Origin: Pseudomonas fluorescens
GTDB lineage: Bacteria; Pseudomonadota; Gammaproteobacteria; Pseudomonadales; Pseudomonadaceae
Direction: 5' to 3'
Assembly (NCBI RefSeq): GCF_018614775.1
Contig: NZ_JAGGOF010000014.1
Location: 1 to 64,000 of the forward strand
Length of the DNA stretch: 64,000 nt
The notes under the pieces were generated by a model. The model saw only the letters and a list, made by a program, of their open reading frames with translations. It made no database searches and had not been told where the DNA came from. Positions 54,386 to 62,876 of the stretch are shown here, one piece after another (within the stretch, counting starts at the first letter, position 1; every line of letters starts with the position of its first letter). Position numbers and translations under genes: made by a program.

Positions 54386-57300
54386 TCAGTCCGAATTGGT
54401 TGACGTGTTCATCTCGGCGGCCGGGCGCTTGCGTCGTTGTCCCCAGATGACGTTCAGGGTATCGGCCCCGCGCTCATGGCCGAACTCTTTCATGACAATC
54501 GAACAGGATTCGCAGGGCGGCAGGGTGGTAGCCACCGTGATCGACTTGATGTCTTCAGGAGCGGGGTATTTCTCACTGAGGTAGCCGATCAGTTTGCTTT
54601 CACTGTCGCCGGAAGTGACCCGGCCCAACCTGTCCGAGTTGCCCGGGGCGTCCATGAGGTGGGGGATTGCCAGCAGTTTGCCGTCAGGGCTCAGGCTAAG
54701 GGCTGCTGGATCGACGGGCTGCCTGAGCCCGTCGACATTGAAGTACGTGACGTCGTCCCACTCAATCTCGGTCAGTCCGCCGCTGGATTTGAACAGGGGC
54801 AGATGCCGGGTGTAGTCCTCGATTCCGGAGACACTGATATACACTTCTTTTTTTCCCGAAGTCGTCGTCACGCTGGCGAAGGCAATGTTCTTTTGATTTT
54901 GCGTCGGCAGGATTCTTTGCAGCTCTAGCATGGCGTCGTTGATAGTGACGACTCGGGTTCGTGAATGTGTTGTCGTGGGGATGGAGGGATCTGTAAAAAG
55001 CGCACCGAAGATATCGGCTGTGGATTTTTGCAGGGCTTCGGGCGCCTGCGTGGAGGGCTTCCACACGGCCGCGCCATTTGGTAGATCCGAGACGATCATT
55101 CTTGTCCTGCGGTCAAACAGCACCGCTTCAGCGGGGTAGGTGTCGACTTTCACCCACTTCATGTTCGAAGGCGGGTGGTCTGGCGCGCCGATGGGAAGCG
55201 AGATGTCATCGATTTTGTCTAGCGCCAGTTCAACCTGATCTCTTCCGTAAATCCTCGCGGCGTTGTTCGCGTTCAGCGAGCCGATGTACACCCGCTGGAG
55301 TTCCTCACCCACAGTACCGGGCGCCAGCTCATCAGTGCTCAGTTTCTTCAGGGTAAGGGGAGTTTCGATACTGTCTGCGACCGACATCTTCGTCATGTAG
55401 TAATCGTCGAAGTTCAGGCGAATGAACACGTACCTGTACTGCTCGTCGATCGAGTGGATGATGAGCGCTCCGGTCTCGTGTATATCATCGATCTTCTCAG
55501 CCGTGCCGGTGACTTTGATTCCGCCATACAGACCGGTCTGGAACAGCATGGTCGCGGAGACTGTTTCTCGGGGAACGGGGGTTCTGCTGGGGAGACCGAT
55601 CCATTCCGGTCGGCCTTTGTAAGTGTTGAGCTTACCGTCCTTGAATTCATAGATTTTCCCTTCGAACGCCAGCAGGGAACGTTCGTTAGCGCTTGTCGGT
55701 ACGGAAGGGTAAAGCGTCGTGTCGCCAAACCAGGGAGCCCAGCTTTTCTCGGTTTCGAATTCTCCTGTCGGCGGGCGCTCGGCGGGGTTGTCCGGCAAAA
55801 CGTACTGGGTCTTGCACACCGCGCCGGGCGAGCGACGTATACGGCATGGGAGCTTCTGCAGCCGTTCACTGGCATTGAGGTGACTGGCGCGGCGCAGCGT
55901 TCCATCGTGCAACCGATAGGGAAGATCATCCAGATAAAAAGTGTGGCTACCATCGACCTCAAACCGTTCTCGCACGCGGGTATTGCCGGGCACTTCGACG
56001 ATGACATGGGCGTCGGTCGTGGCCAGCGTGTTGTAGTGAGAGCGCCCCAGTGATAATTCCGCCGGGCCGCTGGTCAATGACGGGCCGTAAGGTTTGGACG
56101 ATAGCGGGTCAATCAAGCGGTAGTCTATGTTACCCATAGCGCCGATGTTGCGCACAGGCACATCGTCCACTCCACGCGCCGTACTGAGTTGATCGTTTAA
56201 CAGCAGAGGGCGCCATCGTCCCGGATCGGTGACCTGGCTCATGCCTTTTACGAAATCATATTGCCCCGCTCTGCCGCTCAAGGTCTTGAGGCTCAGATAA
56301 CCTCTTTTAGCAAGCCGATACGCACTTTGACTGCCAGCCTGCAGCAAGGATGGAATGCCATCGAGGGGGTTTAAGGTAGCGTTGAGCAAAGTACCCGTAA
56401 GTTTCGCAAAGGCGGGAAGCGCTTCGCGGATACTCCATTTACCTACCGTCTTGACCAGTCTCACTGAGCCAGAGGCGAATTTCCCGATGGGCAGGGCGAA
56501 CGAAACTAAATCAACGAACAGACCAAACGCGCCACTGGCCAGGCGGTCACGATCGCCTGAACTCAGGTCTTCGATGCTGCTCCAGAAAGGCACCAGCATT
56601 TTTGTCAGTTCAGTGACTTTCTTACGCTTGGCGTTCTCGTGGTCGAATTCGGTTTGCCCATAGCAGCTGTCGTAGAGTTCTTTTTCATCGACGTACAGCA
56701 GATGCTCGGTGATGTGTCGGGTGATCCGTCGAGTGCTCTTCGATTCCAATGTATGTGGCAGGGCGTAGTCGTTATCTGTTTCAAGTGGCTCAAGCGTGCT
56801 GCCCAATTGATCCATGATGGCGTGGCATTCGGCGACATCGCTGGGAACGGTTCCTTTTACATGGGCATCCCAGTCGAAAGGAAGGCGTTTGTGGCCTATC
56901 ACGTTCACGCTCACGGCTGGACCGTTGCTGACTCTCCATTTCTCCCTCTTTCGTTCACCGTCAATATGCTGCGAGGAGATATCTGTCCGGCGCCGGATGA
57001 CTCCGGCTCGCGGCAGGAGTTCGTAATAGGAGGTCGTTTCGTCGCGGGTCGCTGCCAGGATGAAACCATTACGTGCCCGAAGGCGGAGTGTGACCTCGTG
57101 CGTTTCATTCGCCGCCTCGACACCTGTGGTTGCTTTTCTCAAGGTGTATACCTTGATCGATCCGTATTCCAAGGCGTAGCGGTCAACCAAGGGGAGGGAA
57201 GCGAGTTGATGGCTGATCAGCGTCCGGTAGGCACGCTTGATAAAATTGATATAGATCTTGAAGTGAATTGAAAATGTCTGGTTCACGTCCGGCAACGTTC

Positions 57301-59062
57301 TGCTTTCGAGAGCGATTGCATGGAGGCTCGGCCACGATAGATTCGTCTGCACGGTTCGATCAGCGTCGATTGTCACCCACTTATCGGTCGAGGACTTTCC
57401 GTCGGGTTCGGTGACAAACCATTTTCGCTCGGCGAGCTGGCCAGAGGCATACACGTCAATGAATGAATAAGCGTCAGGTGCGGGCCTGCCAATCGGGGTC
57501 ATCTGTCGAAATTGAGGAGTGGTGTATATGACATTGGCCTCCTTGACCAATTTCCGCCGATCCTTGACGAAGCGCGTTGTGCCAAAAAGTTTGGCCATCT
57601 TGAGTTTGGCGATGTTAAGCCTTTCGGGGGGCGGACTATTGAGCCAGCGGATCGCGCTGTTCAGGCTATCAATTTCAGCGTCGAGCCTTCGCGCGGCGTC
57701 CAGTACATCTTGCGTCGTATAGCTGGCGTCCACTCTGTGAGCGATCATGCCATTCGTGATTGCCCATTCCAGCATCGGTTTCAATCGGGTCAGCGTGATC
57801 AGCTTCAGATCTTCTGGCGTGGCGTCGCCTGCCTGCCTGATCGGCAAGTCAACCAACTGCTGGAAGTTCAGGCGTTGGAGCAACAAAGGGTCCGTGGCAT
57901 TGGCAAGTTGGACCCCATGGACAAAATTTACCCAGACGGTGGAACTGCGGTAGGACAATTGCGGCGGTATGTCGCTTACTCGGAACTCTGCCGGGAACAA
58001 TGGCTGGAAAAGTCCGGCGATCAAAATGGATTCATTTACGCAAGACGCGCGTTTTGTCGTGATCAGATGGGTCTCGAACGCGGTCCGGATGTCCTTGTAG
58101 CGCTTTCCCCAGTTCGACGAGTTTTGCCAACGGAAGCCGGCGATGCCGTCCGGATTTTCGGTGTCGACCGAGGCAATCCACAGGCGAATAGCCTTCATCA
58201 ACAATTTGTTGCGTATTTGCGGCGCGGTTTCTTCGCCGGCCTGGCTGCCGTACCAGCCCAAGGCTTGTAACAGTTGGCTTGCCAGATCCTGGGCTTTAGT
58301 CGATTGCAGTATGCCTTCGAGGTACATCGACGGTTTTGCACGAAGTTTCGTCGTAGGCAGATTGCCGATATCGACTGCATCGAAATGGGCCAGCAGGGAG
58401 GTGTGTCGAGTAGGCAGGAAGTGACGCACCGTGTCGATGATCCGACTGTCGGTCAACTCTTGTTCGGGAGCCACTTCCTGGTCTGCTTCATCCAGATTTA
58501 TTCCGTGCCACAGCCCCAGTGAGAGGCGGGCACGTTTTTCTTCCAACGTATCGACAGTGTTTTCACGTTGCCCGGCATCTCGCGGGTCCCATGGGGCGAT
58601 TCCATAGAACCCGGTCATTCTGATGAGTGAAAACTGGCTGTCGAAGCGAATCTCTCCACCCAGCCTTAGGGCGGATTTTTCAATAGGCATCAACAACTCA
58701 TGCCAGCCAGGCTGCGTGTCGAGTACAAGCGAGACGGTGCTTGGCCCATTTATCTGGCGTGCCGAATAACGAACTTTGCCTTCTTCTAGGATGACCGTCA
58801 GGGTGTTGTAAGACGCCTGCACTGTGTTGCACAGGGCCTGATACGCCTTGTTTTCGGTCAGCGCCCGTAACGCCCGCTGCCCGCTTGCATTTTCCAGGGC
58901 CATGGGTGAGTAAGGCCTGGGTGTAACCAGCGTGTCGAGAGGGGTTGCACTGTTTCGAATCAGTGTCAGCAGTGCGTCATATTCATCCAGCAGGCCCTGG
59001 TGCGTTTGGGCATGGGACGGCCGGTTAAGGGCTGAAAGATCAGGAGCGGGTAAGAATTGCAT
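54386..59062 (-). CDS. large dermonecrotic-toxin-like protein with C-terminal deaminase-like domain
   Basis: The 1558-residue product has an N-terminal region resembling the dermonecrotic toxin domain of Pseudomonas toxins (core near 245-300: ASQLLQALGWYG, IRNKLLMKAIRLWI). A hydrophobic membrane-insertion-like stretch lies near 838-890 (GLFVDLVSFALPIGKFASG), and a long unassigned middle follows. The last 75 residues carry DSESKLIGYL (E1488) and LPPCESCS (C1517, C1520), 29 residues apart. This pattern suits a zinc deaminase fold with Asp in place of the usual His/Cys ligand. No signal peptide or secretion module is visible. GGAG lies 9 bases before the ATG. Neighbours are convergent (ABC exporter) and divergent (RbdA-like), and no immunity gene is evident. 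Visibly lower GC than its flanks suggests acquisition. Confidence 0.75.
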   Translation of the reverse strand: MQFLPAPDLSALNRPSHAQTHQGLLDEYDALLTLIRNSATPLDTLVTPRPYSPMALENASGQRALRALTENKAYQALCNTVQASYNTLTVILEEGKVRYSARQINGPSTVSLVLDTQPGWHELLMPIEKSALRLGGEIRFDSQFSLIRMTGFYGIAPWDPRDAGQRENTVDTLEEKRARLSLGLWHGINLDEADQEVAPEQELTDSRIIDTVRHFLPTRHTSLLAHFDAVDIGNLPTTKLRAKPSMYLEGILQSTKAQDLASQLLQALGWYGSQAGEETAPQIRNKLLMKAIRLWIASVDTENPDGIAGFRWQNSSNWGKRYKDIRTAFETHLITTKRASCVNESILIAGLFQPLFPAEFRVSDIPPQLSYRSSTVWVNFVHGVQLANATDPLLLQRLNFQQLVDLPIRQAGDATPEDLKLITLTRLKPMLEWAITNGMIAHRVDASYTTQDVLDAARRLDAEIDSLNSAIRWLNSPPPERLNIAKLKMAKLFGTTRFVKDRRKLVKEANVIYTTPQFRQMTPIGRPAPDAYSFIDVYASGQLAERKWFVTEPDGKSSTDKWVTIDADRTVQTNLSWPSLHAIALESRTLPDVNQTFSIHFKIYINFIKRAYRTLISHQLASLPLVDRYALEYGSIKVYTLRKATTGVEAANETHEVTLRLRARNGFILAATRDETTSYYELLPRAGVIRRRTDISSQHIDGERKREKWRVSNGPAVSVNVIGHKRLPFDWDAHVKGTVPSDVAECHAIMDQLGSTLEPLETDNDYALPHTLESKSTRRITRHITEHLLYVDEKELYDSCYGQTEFDHENAKRKKVTELTKMLVPFWSSIEDLSSGDRDRLASGAFGLFVDLVSFALPIGKFASGSVRLVKTVGKWSIREALPAFAKLTGTLLNATLNPLDGIPSLLQAGSQSAYRLAKRGYLSLKTLSGRAGQYDFVKGMSQVTDPGRWRPLLLNDQLSTARGVDDVPVRNIGAMGNIDYRLIDPLSSKPYGPSLTSGPAELSLGRSHYNTLATTDAHVIVEVPGNTRVRERFEVDGSHTFYLDDLPYRLHDGTLRRASHLNASERLQKLPCRIRRSPGAVCKTQYVLPDNPAERPPTGEFETEKSWAPWFGDTTLYPSVPTSANERSLLAFEGKIYEFKDGKLNTYKGRPEWIGLPSRTPVPRETVSATMLFQTGLYGGIKVTGTAEKIDDIHETGALIIHSIDEQYRYVFIRLNFDDYYMTKMSVADSIETPLTLKKLSTDELAPGTVGEELQRVYIGSLNANNAARIYGRDQVELALDKIDDISLPIGAPDHPPSNMKWVKVDTYPAEAVLFDRRTRMIVSDLPNGAAVWKPSTQAPEALQKSTADIFGALFTDPSIPTTTHSRTRVVTINDAMLELQRILPTQNQKNIAFASVTTTSGKKEVYISVSGIEDYTRHLPLFKSSGGLTEIEWDDVTYFNVDGLRQPVDPAALSLSPDGKLLAIPHLMDAPGNSDRLGRVTSGDSESKLIGYLSEKYPAPEDIKSITVATTLPPCESCSIVMKEFGHERGADTLNVIWGQRRKRPAAEMNTSTNSD

Positions 59063-59194
59063 AGTAAGGTTCTCCGGGACCTAACGAATGGGCTCGAACC
59101 ATTCGAAAATGGCGAGATAGAAACCCGTATCCAATCACTCCAGGGCGAGCCAGGGGCGGTAAATATGTATAGTGTCCCTGCCAGTTGTAATTCT

Positions 59195-59210
59195 TGGCAG
59201 GTTCATTGCC
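59195..59210 (+). promoter_or_regulatory. sigma-54 type promoter upstream of the RbdA-like gene
   Basis: TGGCAGGTTCATTGCC matches TGGCACR-N4-TTGCW at nearly all fixed positions, with GG and GC separated by exactly 10 bases. Transcription would start near 59221, giving a leader of about 130 bases. A hairpin (AGGAGCC-gctga-GGCTCCT, 59275-59293) lies in that leader. The rest of the 287-base gap must also serve the divergent toxin gene; no clear promoter for it was found. Confidence 0.6.
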
Positions 59211-59274
59211 TGTCGCTGGCGGTGATCAATCGCTCGGAAAAGCGCAGCGTTAAATAATGTCCGACGTTCTTGCG

Positions 59275-59293
59275 AGGAGCCGCTGAGGCTCCT
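59275..59293 (+). other. hairpin in the leader of the RbdA-like gene
   Basis: AGGAGCC-gctga-GGCTCCT, a 7-bp GC-rich stem with a five-base loop, not followed by a T run. It is therefore not a standard terminator. It lies 56 bases before the ATG and could affect mRNA stability or regulator binding. Confidence 0.5.
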
Positions 59294-59349
59294 AGTCTTG
59301 CTGGAATGATCGGTCTGAAGGCTGGTCGACGAGCCTATACAGGGACCTC

Positions 59350-61809
59350 ATGAATCAAGCGCGGACTCTTGGAACCCCCCGGTTGTTGGGCATCGTGTGG
59401 CCTTTTATCGCCGTCGTCCTGTTTCAGGCGTTGCTGGGAGGTGTCAGCCTTTACGTGCTGTCCGCGGTTCGCGGCTATGTAGCGGGGGAAAGTCTCTGGT
59501 CCAAGGGCCAGAAAGACGCCATCTATTACCTCAACCTCTACGCCGACAGCCGCGACGAGGCGATTTTCCGCAAATACCAGCAAGCCATCGCCGTACCCGA
59601 GGGCGGCCATGAACTGCGGGTGGCGCTGGACCGCGAACCGCCGGACCTGGAAGCAGCACGGGCCGGTATCCTCAAGGGCGGCAATCACCCCGACGATGTG
59701 TCCAGCCTGATCTGGCTTTATCTTAATTTCCGTCACTTCAGTTACCTGGAAGAAGCCATCGACCTCTGGACGGTGGGTGACGGCTACCTGATCGAGCTGG
59801 ATAACGTCGCCCGGCAGATGCACGCCAGCATCAGCGCGGGCGAGGCGTCGGAGGTCGACATCCGCGGCTGGAAAGCGCGGATCTTTGCGATCAATGATTC
59901 CGTCACCCCGGCCGCCAAGGCCTTCAGCGACGCACTGGGCGAGGGCTCGCGTTTCATCCTGCGGCTGTTGCTGGTGACCAACTTCGCCACGGCGTTGGGG
60001 TTGATCGTTCTCGCGTTGTTGCGCACCCATAAACTGTTGGCTCAGCGGCAGGTGTTTGCCAACGCGTTGCAGTTGGAGAAAGAGCGGGCGCAGATCACCC
60101 TGCAATCCATTGGCGATGGGGTGATCACCACCGACGTCGATGGCGCCATTGCCTATATGAACCCTGCCGCCGAGGCGATGACCCACTGGAAGGCCGAACA
60201 CGCCACCGGGCTGCCCCTGGCCGCACTGTTCAATTTGCTCGATGACAACGCCCAGGCCGAAGGGCTGACCTTGATCGAGCACATCCTCACCGGCCGGCTC
60301 AGCGGTGCCAGTGAACATTCCAAGCTGATCCAGCGCCTGGACGGCAGCACCGTGTCGGTCACGCTGGTGGGCGCACCGATCCGGCATGCCGGCAAAGTCA
60401 GTGGCGCCGTGCTGGTGCTGCACGACATGACCCAGGAGCGCCAATACATCGCCAACCTGTCATGGCAGGCCACCCATGACGCGCTGACCGGGCTCGCCAA
60501 CCGCCGGGAATTCGAATATCGGCTCGAGCAGGCCTTGCACAATCTCACTCGCCAGGTAGGGCGCCATGCCCTGATGTTCCTCGACCTGGACCAGTTCAAG
60601 CTGGTCAACGACACCTGCGGCCATGCCGCCGGCGACGAGTTGTTGCGGCATATCTGCGCGCTGTTGCAAGCAGGGCTGCGAGAAAATGACACCCTCGCCC
60701 GGTTGGGCGGGGATGAGTTCGGGATCCTGTTGGAGAACTGTTCGCCGGAAGCCGCGGAAAAAATAGCCGAAGGGCTGCGCCAGACCGTGCAGAACCTGCA
60801 CTTCGTCTGGAAGGGCCGGCCGTTCGTGACCACCGTGAGCATCGGCCTGGTGCATATTTCCCAGACGCCGACGACCCTGGAGGCGTCCCTGCGGGCCGCC
60901 GATATGGCCTGCTACATGGCCAAGGAAAAAGGCCGCAACCGGGTCCAGGTCTATCATGCCGACGACTCGGAATTGTCCCTGCGTTTTGGCGAGATGGCCT
61001 GGGTCCAGCGCTTGCACATGGCCCTGGAGGAAAACCGTTTCTGTCTCTACGCCCAGGAAATCGCCGCGTTGGGCCCGGGCGACCATGGCGGTGGCCATAT
61101 CGAGATCCTGCTGCGGCTGCACGACGAAGCCGGGCGGATGATCCTGCCGGACAGTTTCATTCCCGCAGCGGAACGCTACGGCCTGATGACGTCCCTGGAC
61201 CGCTGGGTGGTGGAGAATGTGTTCAAGATCATCCGCCGGTGCCTGAATGACTCGCGTCAGGGCCCCATGGCGATGTGTGCGATCAATCTGTCAGGTACAA
61301 CTATCGGCGATCAGGCGTTCCTCGACTTCCTGCGTAAACAGTTCGCGGCCTACTCGATTCCGCCGGAAATGATTTGTTTTGAAATTACAGAAACCAGCGC
61401 TATTTCGAATTTGGGCAGTGCGATTCGCTTTATCAATGAACTCAAGAGCTTGGGTTGTTATTTTTCCCTGGATGACTTTTGCGCCGGAATGTCTTCATTC
61501 GCTTACCTGAAACATTTACCTGTAGACTTCCTGAAGATCGACGGGAGTTTCGTAAAGGATATGCTGGACGACCCGATTAACCGTGCAATGGTCGAAGTGA
61601 TCAATCACATCGGCCACGTCATGGGTAAGCGCACGATTGCCGAGTTTGTTGAAACCACCCAGATCGAGCAGGCATTGCTGGAGATCGGGGTGGATTACGC
61701 TCAAGGGTATGTGATTGAACGCCCGCAATTGTTTACCTGCGATACGTTGCAATGTAGGCCGGCCCGGCCCCAGCCGTTGTTATTCAAGGCCCCCGGCACG
61801 TTCCGCTGA
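59350..61809 (+). CDS. rbdA: membrane PAS-GGDEF-EAL c-di-GMP protein, RbdA-like
   Basis: The 819-residue product has two membrane helices (about 12-38 and 200-222) flanking a periplasmic sensor. A PAS domain (about 240-355; SIGDGVITTDVDGAIAYMN) precedes GGDEF (near 453, LARLGGDEFG, with I-site REND five residues before). The EAL domain follows, with E of EILLRL near 585, NLSG, EITETS, DDFCAG and KIDGSF. The PA0861/RbdA protein of P. aeruginosa has the same size and layout and promotes biofilm dispersal. EAL reads EIL, and the DDFG glycine is replaced by Cys, but acidic metal ligands remain. Net phosphodiesterase activity is likely but unproven. Confidence 0.85.
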   Translation: MNQARTLGTPRLLGIVWPFIAVVLFQALLGGVSLYVLSAVRGYVAGESLWSKGQKDAIYYLNLYADSRDEAIFRKYQQAIAVPEGGHELRVALDREPPDLEAARAGILKGGNHPDDVSSLIWLYLNFRHFSYLEEAIDLWTVGDGYLIELDNVARQMHASISAGEASEVDIRGWKARIFAINDSVTPAAKAFSDALGEGSRFILRLLLVTNFATALGLIVLALLRTHKLLAQRQVFANALQLEKERAQITLQSIGDGVITTDVDGAIAYMNPAAEAMTHWKAEHATGLPLAALFNLLDDNAQAEGLTLIEHILTGRLSGASEHSKLIQRLDGSTVSVTLVGAPIRHAGKVSGAVLVLHDMTQERQYIANLSWQATHDALTGLANRREFEYRLEQALHNLTRQVGRHALMFLDLDQFKLVNDTCGHAAGDELLRHICALLQAGLRENDTLARLGGDEFGILLENCSPEAAEKIAEGLRQTVQNLHFVWKGRPFVTTVSIGLVHISQTPTTLEASLRAADMACYMAKEKGRNRVQVYHADDSELSLRFGEMAWVQRLHMALEENRFCLYAQEIAALGPGDHGGGHIEILLRLHDEAGRMILPDSFIPAAERYGLMTSLDRWVVENVFKIIRRCLNDSRQGPMAMCAINLSGTTIGDQAFLDFLRKQFAAYSIPPEMICFEITETSAISNLGSAIRFINELKSLGCYFSLDDFCAGMSSFAYLKHLPVDFLKIDGSFVKDMLDDPINRAMVEVINHIGHVMGKRTIAEFVETTQIEQALLEIGVDYAQGYVIERPQLFTCDTLQCRPARPQPLLFKAPGTFR

Positions 61810-61853
61810 ACCTCTTGTTGATCCGGACAATCACAATCAAAAGGAGCCAGACA

Positions 61854-62657
61854 GTGATCGACACATTCAACCGAACAGGCCCGCTCATGGAGCCCCAAAG
61901 CTATCCGAAGTGGGCGCAGCAGCTCATTACCGATTGCAGCGAGAGCAAGCGCCGGGTTGTCGAACACGAGCTGTATCAACGCATGCGCGACAACAAGCTC
62001 AGCGCCAAGACCATGCGCCACTACCTCATTGGTGGTTGGCCGGTCGTTGAACAGTTCGCCTTATACATGGCACAGAACCTCACCAAGACCCGCTTTGCCC
62101 GCCATCCCGGCGAGGACATGGCGCGTCGCTGGCTGATGCGCAACATCCGTGTCGAACTCAACCATGCCGACTACTGGGTCAACTGGAGCGCCGCCCATGG
62201 CGTGACCCTGGAAGACCTGCAAGCCCAGCAAGTGCCGCCGGAGCTGCATGCCCTGAGCCACTGGTGCTGGCACACCAGTTCGTCGGACTCGCTGATCGTG
62301 GCAATCGCCGCGACCAACTACGCCATCGAGGGCGCCACTGGGGAGTGGTCTGCCGTGGTGTGCTCCAGCGGTGTCTATGCGGCAGCGTTTGCCGACGAAG
62401 ACCGCAAGCGGGCCATGAAGTGGCTGAAGATGCATGCCCAGTACGACGATGCCCATCCTTGGGAAGCCCTGGAGATCATCTGCACGCTGGCGGGCATGAA
62501 CCCGAGCAAGGCGTTGCAGACGGAGCTGCGCCAGGCCGTGTGCAAGAGCTACGACTACATGTACCTGTTCCTGGAACGATGCATGCAACTGGAACAGTCG
62601 GAGCCTGCAGGTAAATCGTCAGCGAGCCGTGAGCGGCTGGCGCTGGCTGAGAACTGA
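61854..62657 (+). CDS. TenA/heme-oxygenase-like diiron-fold protein
   Basis: The 267-residue product is all-helical with features of the heme-oxygenase-like diiron superfamily: VEQFALYMA, RVELNHADYW and HAQYDDAHP provide possible Glu/His/Asp ligands. AAGGAG lies 7 bases before the GTG at 61854; the open frame starts at 61815. It is often annotated as a TenA-family regulator, but no DNA-binding domain is seen. It lies 44 bases after the RbdA-like gene and may share its transcript. Confidence 0.8.
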   Translation: MIDTFNRTGPLMEPQSYPKWAQQLITDCSESKRRVVEHELYQRMRDNKLSAKTMRHYLIGGWPVVEQFALYMAQNLTKTRFARHPGEDMARRWLMRNIRVELNHADYWVNWSAAHGVTLEDLQAQQVPPELHALSHWCWHTSSSDSLIVAIAATNYAIEGATGEWSAVVCSSGVYAAAFADEDRKRAMKWLKMHAQYDDAHPWEALEIICTLAGMNPSKALQTELRQAVCKSYDYMYLFLERCMQLEQSEPAGKSSASRERLALAEN

Positions 62658-62685
62658 GCTTTTCCTGATGCATAGCTGAGCCCGA

Positions 62686-62849
62686 GTGGGAGCGAGTCAG
62701 CTCGCGGTAGGGCCGGGCAGTCAACGGGGAGGTTGACTGTCACGGCCTCATCGCGAGCAGGCTCGCTCCCACAGTTGTCTTGGGCCTGCCGCTATTTTCT
62801 AATTCACCACCAAAATCCAGTGTGGGAGCGAGCCTGCTCGCGATAGCGG
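62686..62849. repeat. cluster of three REP elements
   Basis: REP-like units lie at 62686-62708 (GTGGGAGCGAGTCAGCTCGCGGT), 62750-62774 (inverted) and 62821-62849 (direct). The first two form a REPIN with an inner hairpin (AGTCAAC-ggggag-GTTGACT). The cluster lies between two convergent genes. Confidence 0.88.
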
Positions 62850-62876
62850 TGGGTCTGCCACTCAGAATTGATCTGG

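Noticed and set aside
54437..54928. Plus-strand frame opposite the deaminase region as a possible immunity gene
   Set aside because: It is fully antisense to the toxin coding region, and its sequence reads as a mirror translation with no independent ribosome site or domain.
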